Of a DNA stretch of 64,000 nt, positions 33,930 to 44,867 are shown one piece after another. The notes beneath the pieces are model-generated. The model was not told the DNA's origin, searched no databases, and saw only the letters and a program-made list of their open reading frames with translations. Both the position numbers and the translations under genes were made by a program. Position 1 is the stretch's first letter. Every line of letters starts with the position of its first letter. The stretch comes from Lepiota brunneoincarnata (taxonomy: Eukaryota > Basidiomycota > Agaricomycetes > Agaricales > Agaricaceae): NCBI GenBank assembly GCA_023014365.1, contig JAEBUN010000006.1, forward strand, positions 806,001-870,000, given 5' to 3'.

Positions 33930-35233
33930 CCTCAAACCTTGGGGGTCATTCGGCTAGTCGTAGTAGGAGAGCAAGCTTCGAAAGCCGCTAATTCACATCC
34001 CCTCGTGCACTGACGACACAATAAAATGAATTCGTATGTTTGATGGGCTGGATTGACCGTTGCCTGAGCCTCGGGATTAATCCCATCATCATTCATTCAG
34101 ATCGGTAATCGGAGGTTCTTAATCGACAATCAAGACTGGTTTAATTTCATTCCGTTTACATATAAACCAGACTCGAGTATTCATCATCCGAAGCGGCGGC
34201 GCGGCATTGCTAGTAGTTCGTTCCCCAGCGTCCAACCTTGTGGTCATCGGACAAGTGCCACATGACATAGGCGAGTTGGAATGACTGATAACTTTAGTGC
34301 CGCGTCCCGCATCGAGCCACCAGGCTCCGTTGCAATACTTATGGGCGGGGGGGGAGCGGCTCCTAAATTATATGGTGCTGAGGCTCAGCCCGAAAATCTC
34401 TCTGGCACGTTGTGGGGTTATGTCGAAAAGCTGCATCTTAGATCGTGCCATGAGACCAGCTCACGGAGGATAAAATATATATGTGGTGCAGGATTCGCAA
34501 TAACGGTCTCATTGCCGTTGGAACAAAGCATATCGTTCGGGAATAACAACCGATCAAGTCAACAGTGTCATAGAAATGAAGCCGAGGCGAGTGCCGAACC
34601 AAGGTCCCCCCAGCTGTCAGTATTACTCCCAGGGGTTAAATTGACTTTCTGAAAGGATATTTACTGATCCACTAAAGTATATTTTGGGGGTCCGAGGGGA
34701 AGAGTTGACGACAGAAAATACGATTAAAGGTTAACATACATCGTTGCATGTGGAATAGCGAGTCCGTCAGGTACGGAACTGGGCTATCCTACTATCTAAT
34801 TGTAAACGAGTGTGAGTGTTAAGATGGACGCGCGCTACATGCACACTACTAAGTGAGAAGTAGAAAGGGATATAACTTTCGTGAAGGTCATGCGAGAAAA
34901 GGTGGTCCATGGTGTCCATTGAAAGCGTTGGTGTCCGTGAAGCCCGAGTCTTAACTCGGGCTTAAGTGACAGAGCAAACAGGAAGCAAGATAACAACAAA
35001 ATACCCCAAGAAAAGCATTACGCAAGAATCGCTAACCGGATGATCAAGAGTCACGAGGAACCAGGAGAGATGTTTCCAGAGGTATTGACGTTCAACATTC
35101 TTACTCCCCGTTTCGTTTCCCTAGTTCCCGGTAAGTAACCGCAGTCATCATGCTCGCAAGTCATCGGGTCGACCGAGACCGAAAAGGGGATGTCGACCAC
35201 CGAGAAGAAGCGAGCAACTCCATCCTTGTGCTT
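30143..35233. other. Gene-poor region of about 5 kb
   Basis: No domain, long frame, or consistent chain of exons could be supported. It contains homopolymer tracts: G at about 31690-31700, T at about 33049-33061, and C followed by A at about 33899-33925. It may hold regulatory DNA, long non-coding transcripts or decayed sequence; I see no transposon ends or long repeats. Confidence 0.4.
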
Positions 35234-36143
35234 TCAGTGATGCTTCTTCTTCCTCTTCGCTCCTTCGATCACCGCACCGGAGCGGGCGATCATTTGACGC
35301 AAGGTTTTGTTCTTATGCAACTCGCGAACATCGTCCATCGTTCCTACTACCTTGCCACCGACGATCAGGATCGGCAGTTCGTTGGATGAAGTAAGACGGG
35401 CGAGGATGGGGGCGAGTACCTCGGCATCGTCGCGGAGATCGACGTCGATGATGGTGGGCGGTGGGTTCAATTTCATGTCGTGCAATAATGCTTTAACTTC
35501 GCGCGAAGCCGGAGAGTAGAACTGAATAAAGGCAAAATGGTTTGAAATTTAGTTTTGAGTTCAGGACGCGACTTCCAGCAAAGAAGCTACCAACTTTGGA
35601 GTAGAGGAACACCGGGTTCTTCGACCAAACATCATCGACCATAACTTGGACTTCCTCAGAAGCACGGGGCCCCCTCGTGTCGAAATCCAGTATCAGCTGG
35701 GGATCGATAGGTTCTGAGGGGTCAACGAAGGAAGGGATTTGGTTCTGAGGTAGACTAGCGAGGAAGGAGGAGACAGCCGCGAGCTCCTGAGCACTGGTGA
35801 GCTGGATTTGCTCTCCTTTTGCTGGTCCTTGCACTGCAGCCAAGTGGGATTTTCGCAATGACTCTAGCGCAAGGGAGAGCCGGCTGCCAGCAGGCTCAGG
35901 GTCTGGTCGTCGAAGGACGAGCGAGGCGTTGACGTCAGAACAATGTACAAACAAGACATAGGCAGAGAGGAGGGCAAGGGAAAGGAAAGCGAGAAGAGTA
36001 GTGCGTTGCCGAGACTTGCGGGGATGGAGGGCAGCGGTGAGCTGGATCATGAGGAGAGGCGGGCTAGGCTTCTCAGTCGGTGAGTAGAGAGGGAGGAGGG
36101 TCTCTTGGAGAGGGGCAGAGCGAGAAGCCCGTGGAGTGGACAT
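35234..36143 (-). CDS. Membrane-anchored glutaredoxin-fold protein lacking the active-site cysteine
   Basis: Type II membrane protein of two exons. The N-terminal cytosolic tail is followed by a hydrophobic segment (LLAFLSLALLSAYVLFV, about residues 49-65), a linker, and a glutaredoxin-like domain: DDVWSKNPVFLYSK, then after a 74-nt intron (35522-35595) FYSPASREVKALL, TIIDVDLRDD, LPILIVGGKVVGTMDDVREL and KTLRQMIARSGAV. The TVPxVFI/GG layout is kept as LPILIVGG, but the CPxC/CPYS position reads SPAS, so there is no catalytic Cys. The protein ends KRKKKHH. It resembles the Golgi/ER Grx6/7 group in topology. Its relative at 39.6-40.5 kb keeps the Cys. It is probably a non-catalytic or regulatory paralogue, or has another role. 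Confidence 0.8.
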
Positions 36144-38144
36144 GAGAAAGGAATGAGAGAGTAAAGAACGTGGTAGTGGTGGTTGAAGATCAAGGAGCTT
36201 TTAAGGGCAGCAGCAGTACCTTCACTTCTTACTTATTTTGTCACAATAGTGGTTCATTGTGTCCAGAGGCGCCCCGGATGCTTCTTATTGCTACCCAGTT
36301 GACTTTTCCTGTCACTCACACCCGCTCAACGAACATCAGAAGCGCGCCCGTCGAGCAGCCTCCAAAGCTTCGAGGTTATGGCGGTTGATGGACCGATTAT
36401 GCCCTGAAGACGTGGCGGGATGTCATCTCATCCGTTCCGAATCTGTCGGCATTCAACTGGCCGCCCTTAGGTCATGCCGGCAGAGAGCGCCGGGTCACGC
36501 AGCCAGGGAAGCGCAATCTTCCGTTTACTTTCAAAGTCTTCCAAACAAAACAAAAAAACAAAAGAGGATGAAAATCTCCCGGTAACGGCCCCCGCCATAT
36601 TCCAAATCACCATCGGATGACGGGAACGTTCTTCATTGTGGGAAGCACAGCTGAACAGAACATTTTAGGTGCTGATTAACGGGCTATCGGGTGAGAAAAA
36701 AATTTCAAAAGTCTGAGCATTTCTAGATGCATAAAATCTGGAGCTGTCGGCAGAGTTTCCGGTGCCTGATTGTTTAAACCCAATGTCAACGCGCCTTTAT
36801 GTCACTGGCCAAACACCATTATCCCTTTCACCGATAGTTTACTTATGTCCTTTGCACCTTGACTGTCCCTTCGGATCGAGTCTCTCCACGAGTTTTACAT
36901 ACTCATTTGAGAAAGGAGAACGGAAATAGTATTATGCATTATGTGCAATTTCATAGGGCTCGCACCCATGTCATCAGGATCACCATCTGCTCAAGGGCCG
37001 GCCGCCGCATCAAGATGAGCCAATTTCTGCCGTCCCGACAAATAGTTACCAGTGTAGTCCAAACAGTGTGATTGAGCTGGTAGGCAACCTGCTAGGCCCC
37101 CGCTTTGTGTTTTTACAAGGACACAGCCTGTTGAACAAGACTCGAAAGAAGGGCATTTATTTTGACAGCTAAAAATAACTACACCAAATATGGGAATAGC
37201 TTCTCATGTACTCTTTCCCTCAACCCCTGCGCCTTGAACGAACCTCCCTGTTCACCGTCGATGATAACTGACTACCACGTATATTGCAGAAAATGCCGGA
37301 TGCTTTGAGAGCAATCCATCTACTTCCAGAGAGGAAGTTTGACTCAGACCACGGTGAGGGCCAGTTCCCTCCGGCAACTATCTCGTATTGACTGGGATCG
37401 CAGGGCGGCATAAACCTGACCGCCCGGAGGTCGAGCACTTTTACACCAGCAAAACCTCCCCATATGTTAGAACCATAACGAGACCTGCCTGCTTCGCCCC
37501 GTCATTATAACACACTTCACCCCCCTCGTTCGTATTCACTTCTGCCTTGCGAGTGTTGCTGTTATCTTTACATTCGATTGCTCCCTCGTGGCCGACAACA
37601 AAAATAACGGGAAGACATTCGCCCGCCTTATTGGCCTCGGCATTTCATCGAGATATACTCGGTTGATTGAGCATACACGCATTCGGTCAGGAGTCTCATC
37701 AGCTGAGCTAGTCTTTTACTTCTTGACGAGGAAGCTTTGGCGAGGGAAGTTTGAGGAGGATGTTACTCTCAGTGAGCCCCAATGCATAATTCTCATCCTA
37801 AAATGCCCTCTCATTTAATAAGTATACTAGAACAGTGCAGCTCACCTACGGTGGTGGGGGCCTGATGGGAATGGATGTACATTCCTCTCCGTGGTTTGAA
37901 GACATCTAGGACCTCCCAACAGTCCCCAAAATCGCTGTCCCGTGTGCCACGCGAACGAAATCGAGACTCCCCTCCTGAGAAATGACATGAGATGGTCACC
38001 TTGGAGGTTCGGCGCCTCATCTCCGGCGAATAGTCGTGCTTGAGGGTACGCTCCTGTTTCGAAATGAGGTGTTGAGTACGATATATAATATTAGCTACGC
38101 CTCTTCTCCAGGTTCCCTCAAAGTGTTCTTCAGAATCTTCGACT
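36144..38144. other. Gap of about 2 kb, no supported gene
   Basis: No gene recognised. The final 60 bp form the promoter of the CE1 esterase. Confidence 0.4.
38081..38090 (+). promoter_or_regulatory. TATA-like element upstream of the CE1 esterase
   Basis: ATATATAATA about 60 bp before the ATG at 38145. Confidence 0.45.
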
Positions 38145-39444
38145 ATGTTGTCTTCGCTTCGCAAGGCGTTCCTCGTACTGGCGGCGACTTCCCTGGGCGC
38201 TGATGCAGCACTCTCCACCCTTCAGCAACAGACTGGGAACTGGGGAGCAAATCCCACTAATGTCGGTTTCTTCTACTACAAGCCTCCCAATGTCCAAACA
38301 AAACCTGCACTCATTGTCGCCATGCATTATTGCACGGGAACCGCGCAAGCCTACTTTAGTGGCACGCAATACGCCAACCTCGCTGATCAACATGGGTTTA
38401 TTGTCATATACCCTGATGCCCCTGACCCAGGAGGATGTTGGGACGTTCACAGCCAAGAGACACTGACACACAATGGGGGTGGTGACTCACTAGCCATTGT
38501 TAACATGGTTCGCTTTGCCATATCGAATTGGGGCGTCGATGCCGGGCGAGTCTTCATGACCGGAACATCCTCCGGAGCAATGATGACCAATGTTCTTGCT
38601 GGCGCATACCCGGATATCTTCCGGGCTGGCGCCCCTTTTGCTGGCGTTCCCTACGCTTGCTTCTCCGGTCCGGACATGTGGAACACGCCGTGTGCTACAG
38701 GGACAACTCACCAAGACAGCTCAACAATGGGTAAGTGGCAGAAGGATGGTGGATCCCAAAAGTCTCTGAAAAAGGTGTTTAATTACTAGGGTGATCTTGT
38801 TCGCTCGGGCTTCCCAGGCTACACCGGTCCTAGGCCCAAGATGCAAATTTGGCAAGGAACACTGTAAGTGTAGAGGTCAGCTCTAAGGTATTGCATAGAC
38901 CCTGGCTCAACGGTATTAATCTTCAGTGACACGACCCTGAACTACCATAACTTTGGCGAGGGTATCAAACAGTGGACTAATGTCTTCGGGTACAGCCAAA
39001 CCCCAATTTCAACTCAACTGAACTCGCCTTTGTCCGGCTGGACCCGCACGACTTACGGACCAAACTTCCAGGCTATCAGTGCTGCTAATGTGGACCACAA
39101 CATTCCAGTTCAAGAGAATGACGTTCTCAACTGGTTTGGTATCACCGGTGGATCTCAACCCACTTCAAATCCCACCACCACACCGGTCCCTACGACGCCG
39201 GTTCCCAGCACAACATCTACTGCCAATGGCGCAACTCAAACCCACTGGGGTCAATGTGGCGGGTGTGTGCCTATTCTTCGGTTCCAGTTTCGCGATACCC
39301 AAAATTGACTTGAATGACGTATTTAGATTGGGATGGGTGGGACCCACTACTTGCGCCTCTCCGTTCACCTGCCAAGTTCTCAATCAATGGTTTTCCCAGG
39401 TTCGTGCTGCGCTCAGAAGCCGAAGGCTTTCACATGCAAACTGA
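38145..39444 (+). CDS. Secreted CE1 carbohydrate esterase (acetylxylan esterase type) with CBM1
   Basis: Removes acetyl groups from xylan, helping plant-polymer breakdown. The signal peptide is MLSSLRKAFLVLAATSLGADA. The alpha/beta-hydrolase domain shows ALIVAMHYCTGTAQAYF, GFIVIYPDAP, CWDVHSQETLTHNGGGDS and the nucleophile elbow GTSSGAM with Ser at about residue 142; later exons give LVRSGFPGYTGPRPKMQIWQ, GTLDTTLNYHNF, SGWTRTTYG and VDHNIPVQE with the probable catalytic His. A Thr/Pro linker leads to a CBM1 cellulose-binding module: THWGQCGG, intron, GWVGPTTCASPFTCQ. The module's fourth Cys, expected right after WFSQ, is not reached in this frame, and the stop falls at 39444; one or two bases out of frame a Cys pair follows. 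The C-terminus may therefore be misread. Introns are GT-AG. Confidence 0.88.
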
Positions 39445-39643
39445 TGTGGGTATAGTGCCTGTAAACGCGGCGAGAATTTATGGTCAACTTGAGTCACCGC
39501 AGCACCGGCAGTATGGTTTTTGAACGTATTTTTGGTTCATCCTTTACCGATCCATACACGACGTGAGAGATATAAAATGCTTTCTGCATTACGATGCATA
39601 CTGGATATGAGAATACGAACACAAGGAACTTCTAGAATTACAA

Positions 39644-40459
39644 TCACTGGACATCTTTACCTCGCACGGACACTCCAGCCTTCTTGAATACACCTGCGAG
39701 AGACTTGGTGGCGTCTAATGCGTGAAGATCGTCAGAACCCCCTAATGATTTTCCGCGAACGATAATATTAGGGAACGTGGAACGATGAGTGAGGCGGGTG
39801 AGAAGGGCCTTGATGACAATCGAGTCGTCTTTTGGTAATTAGACGGCATAACATGTTATGAATAGATTCATGACTCACCCCTCAGATCAACTTCTATGAC
39901 CTTAGGTGGAGGCCGAAGGTCGTATGTCATCAGCAATCCCTTGGCCTTTTGGGAATAGCTAAAGGACAATATTTAGGGTCAGTGGTAACGGCATACGTTC
40001 AGCTCTAGGAAGCTGTACACACGGGCAATAAGTCTACCAAGGATGTCAGCGCGTCGGGCAGAGTTGCAAGTGATATACACACACACACACACCTTGCTGA
40101 ACACGATGACAGGGTATTCCTCGTTCAATCTCTCAACTTCCGCTTTCCAATCGAGATTCTTGTTTCCGGCGGCGTAGACATCCATGCCGATGGGCTTCGT
40201 GGGATCGAGCTCAATGTCGTTGGTCAAAACATGCTGGTACTCGTCCGAGTCCGCGGTGGCAAGGTGAAGGCAGTCCGTATATCTCATCTACTTGGATCTT
40301 CTTCGTGCCCAGGACCTCAGCGATCTTTGTGCGCGAGGAACTGAGGATCCCCGTATCCTTCCATGATTCCGGAAGTTCCCAGGAGAGACCAAAAGACCAG
40401 GCAAGTGCCAAGAGGACGCATACGAAGACGAAGACGCGGACATGCGTGCGACGGGACAT
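39644..40459 (-). CDS. Monothiol glutaredoxin, Grx6/Grx7-like, membrane-anchored
   Basis: Thiol-redox protein of the secretory pathway by analogy with yeast Grx6/7. ATG at 40459 gives MSRRTHVRVFVFVCVLLALA, a short basic tail and a signal anchor. Then HLATADSDEYQHVL, LNEEYPVIVFSK, an intron beginning with a GT repeat, a short exon with TYCP, another intron, YSQKAKGLLMTYDLRPPPKV, IEVDLRDDS (joined across an intron), FPNIIVRGKSLGGSDDL and the stop at 39644. The active site is therefore probably CPYS. The splice between TYCP and YSQ does not join in frame with any acceptor I tried. Near 40280-40295 the frame slips by +1 between EIYGL and LHLATAD. It is a paralogue of the Cys-less protein at 35.2-36.1 kb. 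Confidence 0.78.
40079..40094. repeat. CA dinucleotide repeat within an intron
   Basis: About eight CA units, lying at the donor end of a glutaredoxin intron, where the transcribed strand reads GTGTGTGT. Confidence 0.7.
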
Positions 40460-40976
40460 GTTAGCGTGGTAAAGGGAGAACCTGAACCCAAAGGATGGCT
40501 TTGGGTAGGTAAGCAAAATGCGCAGCCACGTACAGCTATGGGCCATCTGATGGTGGCTTTAAGTCGCCAACGAAGACATGACAGACTCGGTACAGATAGC
40601 ATTCATGGGGTAACCTAACACTGTTGGGCTGCGTTGTATCGATGATGGTAACGGCTCCGTGTAGTAACCGTTTGACCCGGTGTACGCTTTCCTTGGACGT
40701 TGAAGCTTGTGTTGGAAATATCGAGTGCTCCGCTGGTTTGGGATAGTCTTATTATTACCAGATGTATATAATAAGTATAAACAGGGATTAACCTTCACGC
40801 TTTTGCGACGGATCCCCGTATTCCTTTGCTTCGAAAACTCCTACTCCAACAGCTCGAGGCTTTGTCACAACAGAATTATCCGAGCCCGAGCCGAAGGTTT
40901 CCGTACTATTTTTGTCAACATTTTATAAAAAAGAGCCCGTATATTGGCTGATCGCCTGGTAATATCAACACATAGT
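40460..40976. other. Intergenic, divergent promoter region
   Basis: Lies between the glutaredoxin and HAD gene starts. A TATA-like TTTATAAAA is at 40922-40930. No gene seen. Confidence 0.5.
40922..40930 (+). promoter_or_regulatory. TATA-like element upstream of the HAD phosphatase
   Basis: TTTATAAAA about 47 bp before the ATG at 40977. Confidence 0.4.
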
Positions 40977-41980
40977 ATGTCTGAAAACATACAAAAATTC
41001 CCCGACATTGAGTACGCTCTTTTCGACATGGACGGCACGTCGCTTCTACCTGACATCACTCTATTTCTCACCCACACCCACAGGCCTCATGCTCGATTCA
41101 GAAAAAATCTACACCGATGTGACAAGTCAGTCCCACGTCGCACTTGAGAGAGTTGAACGGAGCATCATGATGACCTAGCGCATGTTGAATAGATGAGATC
41201 CTCGCGAAGCATGGAAAGGAAATGACCTGGGATATCAAGGCTGGCTGTATGGGTAAACGTAAGCTCTTACTCAGCTCATCGCCGTCCACTCTCGAATCGA
41301 TGTGGTCCATCTACCAGCACAACAGCAAGCCGCAGAGTACCTATTGTCATTCTTCCCAGATATTGACCTGGCGCTCGAAGATTATATCAGTACAGCAGAA
41401 TAAGCTGCTAGCCGAAAGAATGCCCTGCAGTTTCTCTCCTTCCAGGAGTCGAGAAATTGATCCATCACCTCAAGAATAACAACATTCCAATTGCGATTGC
41501 TACTGGATCGCGCAGACAAAATTATCAGATCAAGATAACCCGCCACAAAGATGTTTTTGGCTGCTTCCAAGGCAAGGTGATATGTGGAGATGATGCTCCT
41601 CACGCGATAAAGGCCAAGCCGGCTCCTGACATCTTCATTTTTGCGGCAAGAGAGTTACTTGGTCGGGACGTCGGCCCTATCGAAGGTAGCATTACTGGAA
41701 ATCCACAAGGAAGAGCGGAGAAAAGGACTTGTTTTTGAGGACGGTTTACCTGGGATGCAAGCGGGAAAGAGAGCGGGAATGTCAGGTTCGTTCGCATGGA
41801 TCCAAGTGTCAGATTAACGAATAAATGTGGCGCTCTCTCACAGTTGTATGGGTTCCTGATAGCAACCTCCTGGGCGTTGACTATTCAGGGGAAGAGAGAG
41901 CCGATCAGATTTTGAAGACTCTCGAGGACTTCGTACCAGAGCAGTGGGGTCTACCACCTTACCCCCCCCTAGTGATCTAA
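40977..41980 (+). CDS. HAD-superfamily phosphatase (pseudouridine-5'-phosphatase-like)
   Basis: HAD hydrolase with motif I split by an intron: YALFDMDG-LMLDSEKIYTDV, where DMDG carries the nucleophile Asp. Then EILAKHGKEMTWDIKAGCMG (cap), YLLSFFPDIDLALEDYI, motif II IAIATGS, ICGDD, AKPAPDIFIFAARELLG (motif III Lys) and motif IV VFEDGLPGMQAGKRAGM, ending VVWVPDSNLLGVDYSGEERA and LEDFVPEQWGLPPYPP. The order matches eukaryotic HDHD1/pseudouridine phosphatase-like enzymes. The first intron (41035-41083) has a GC donor. The joins around 41395-41460 and 41690-41730 are not resolved: no GT-AG pair keeps the frame, so extra or missing bases are likely there. Substrate is inferred from similarity only. 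Confidence 0.78.
41035..41083 (+). other. GC-AG intron (49 nt) inside HAD motif I
   Basis: Donor GCACGT, acceptor CAG. It joins DMDG to LMLDSEK; the nearby GT donor would give an unrelated frame. Confidence 0.7.
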
Positions 41981-42895
41981 CTTGACGTTTCTATTACCGG
42001 ATTTATTGTTGTTGAGATGCTCCAAGATCTCAGGCCTTGAGAACAGTTTCTAGCCACATGCTCAACCCTCCGAGTCGGACGTGGCAGCCGGAAACCGTGA
42101 ACCCTCTTCAGACCCGTATTGCAACAGCCGTTGGCATTTTTGCCGCTGTTTAATATTGCTTTTTCAGAGTAGAGCATCAAGTGAGTCCTGAACCAAGGTA
42201 CTCCCTCCGCCACCAAACACTTGGCATCTGGCAATGACTGTCCCTGTATCTGAGAGTGGCAACAGCCGTATACGGTGCTCATCTGTGTGCCTTGGGGTTC
42301 TCTTGTCTCTTTTGGGAGGCTCTGCGTCTTTAAGCAAAGTACCGACGAGTACTTCTAAGAAAGTCACATGGAAATAGAATTTACCCCAGTACGCCAATAC
42401 GCTAATCAGTATTCCCTCCGTCAAAAATACGGTTTGATTGCTCATACGGCCCCTTGTCCCCAACCGAGCCGCATTCTCGTTCTATCCAAAAACATGCCTA
42501 TCTGGGATTTGTTTCGTTAGGTCCCGCTTGGGACCGGGGACCTATCTGATGTTGCCATCTCTCTTGAGCAAAGCAGGCGAACCACACAACAAACGAGCTG
42601 CCTGCTGATTCACTTGCACCCACCCTGGAGCTCAACACCCACTTGGGTTATTGTCAACCGACAAGTTGGCAATGAACTTGTGTAACCTGAAAAGGAACAC
42701 ACGAGCCCTTCGGTCAATTCCGTGACCTGGAGGGGTGCATGCAACTCTTTTGCCCTATGTCTCGTGGTTTTCATCAGGCTCTCATCTCGATAATTTACCG
42801 GTGTTCGCCCGTTCCCGCCCGCATGGCGTAAATCCCACCGATTGGATGCACTCGCTGCCAGCGTGCCTAATAGCATTTTTTGCTTGAATTTCACG
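41981..42895. other. Intergenic, no supported gene
   Basis: No domain or exon chain recognised on either strand. Confidence 0.4.
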
Positions 42896-44357
42896 ATGCA
42901 GCGCGGCCAGCCTGTCTCCATCGCGCCCAGTGCCCCTGTCGCTCGGGATGGGCTAATTCGCGGAGCTCGAAATGTCTAATAGTGCCTGTAGTCCCCCCCC
43001 CCTCCCCCACCCCACTGGTTAATATTGATTTCCTCTTTGGCACAAGCGTAGATCGACAAGTTTATCGCGGTGACCTCCACGGCTATTGATGATTATCATA
43101 ACGCAATTCCTGAATGCTTCAGCCAGGTACGCTTGAGGCTGATCCCTTGCTGTATGTTGTCGTTGCAGAGTCAGGGGGCCGGGAGATACATGCGCTCACT
43201 TGATGCATTTCTTGTCATCTCCGCTGGGGTGATGAGCCGCTATACAAACGTTGACGTTCAGGTAAACCCTATAATTACCATGTAGGTTATACTCCTTACT
43301 CTAAAACGTCTGAAATTCACGTAAGGAACGTCTATGCATCGGGTGACAAGAGGCGAAATCCAATTGCAGGGCTTTGCTCAAGTCGGAAAGTGTGGCAACT
43401 GGTTAGTTAACCAACCTGGCTTCATTCAGGTTTCCTGTCTTTGCTAACGAGATTCGGCGCTAGTGTGTCGCTCGAGCAAATTGGACCCAATACATCAGTT
43501 CCCATTGCGCTGGTTACGCACCTGTGGCTGACCACACAGTCTGATGGTCTGATTGCTGCACCGTTCGGCCGCTGCGGTAGCTTTAGCCGATCACCATTGT
43601 TAAACATACGGCAGTCATACGGGTTCGATGGAACCCCCATTTCCTACTCGGACAAACCACTTGCATAGTGGTTCGTCCGTAGTCCCGTTGGGTCAACAGT
43701 CAATCTGCCAACTAAGTTGCCGATCCCAAAGATGTCGGCCCCAGTAAGCCCATCTACTAGCGCATTCGACGTCTTATCAGAGATGTTTTCTCATGATCAT
43801 TGATCCCACTCTATTGAACGCTTACTTAGTGCGCAAGTTCGTCATCGACTTCTCGAAGAATCGTCTATCATGACTCCTACCTTTCTCGACCAAGCCTAAT
43901 CCCATTTCTGCGGCTCTTCTTCTCTTCTTCTCGTCTGAAGCCTATTGTCTCCATTTCTAATTTAATTACTCAGAATCCGAAGAGCAGCCACCTCGGCACT
44001 GAACGAACTCGCAGAAAAAATTTTCGTGGCGTTCTCATTGCCAGCCGCCCAGGATTGGTCGTTGGTACCGACCGAGTGGTCCGCTATACTCTGGGGTCTA
44101 AAAGGTAAGTCATCAAATTAAACGACATCACCATTATCTCAACCCCATGACTATCCATCATCACCCCTTTTCCATTATGACAATCACAGATATCCCCTCT
44201 GTCCATCAATCAGTCAGTCAAGTAAGCTGGCATCATTTATTCAATAACCTCCCCGCAACAAGCGCAAGTCTATGGGGTACCCATAACAGGGATGCGAAGG
44301 ACCCTGGAATCGAACTTGATTCGTTGCTAACCTCCCTCTCCTTGCCTGAGATTTAAC
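42896..44357 (+). CDS. Possible spliced gene(s) of unknown function
   Basis: I do not recognise this protein and the model is tentative. ATG at 42896 opens MQRGQPVSIAPSAPV. A possible intron (42974-43051) leads to an exon with VTSTAIDDYHNAIPECFSQ (43052-43126). A 42-nt GTACGC-CAG intron follows, then YMRSLDAFLVISAGVMSRYT to 43261. These two introns keep phase 0. Further on, a frame around 43980-44103 reads ALNELAEKIFVAFSLPAAQ and PTEWSAILWGLK, spliced by a GTAAGT-CAG intron to VHQSVSQVSWHHLFNNLP and IELDSLLTSLSLPEI before the stop at 44357. The middle (43370-43975) is unclear, with rival open frames. It could be one gene or two, or partly chance. Confidence 0.35.
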
Positions 44358-44867
44358 CCACTCAAACCCGACAGACCTTGATCACTCTGTGTCGAATGGG
44401 ACTTGTCTAAGTCCACCAACGACTTTGTATCCGTCGCCTTTTGAAAGCAGTGATAGAATGGGAAGATCATCAGTCGAGAGCCTAGTTCTCGGCATGTTAC
44501 GCACATGACGCAGAACCTGACTGCCCTGCATTGGTGTTGCAAAGACATAGCTTGTGAAATTGCAGGGAGACCCGACAAGCCTACTGCTGCGGCTATTCTA
44601 CTTCGCCGGATGATCTCACCAATGCCGTAGGTTAGGCAGCCACAACCACAGGGTCAACTGCTCAGCGAGGGAATGTCTACCCAATCCGAGGGAACCCGTG
44701 TCGTTTGGTACTTGAGACCCCTTCTCACAATCGCAATGGGCGTTCTATGAACGAGTCAATTGTAAGAGTAGAACATAGTAATGTACAGATGGATGGATTC
44801 CGCCGACCGTCAGGCGTGCGTGTGTGCAATTTCTCATCTCCACTCCGGCATTCCAACTTGACTGATC
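44358..44867. other. Intergenic between converging genes
   Basis: No gene seen; a T-arm-like sequence just upstream was examined and rejected as a tRNA. Confidence 0.45.

Noticed and set aside
44240..44340. tRNA-like T-arm on the minus strand (AGTTCGATTCC)
   Set aside because: The flanking bases do not pair into a T-stem and no acceptor, D or anticodon stems are found.
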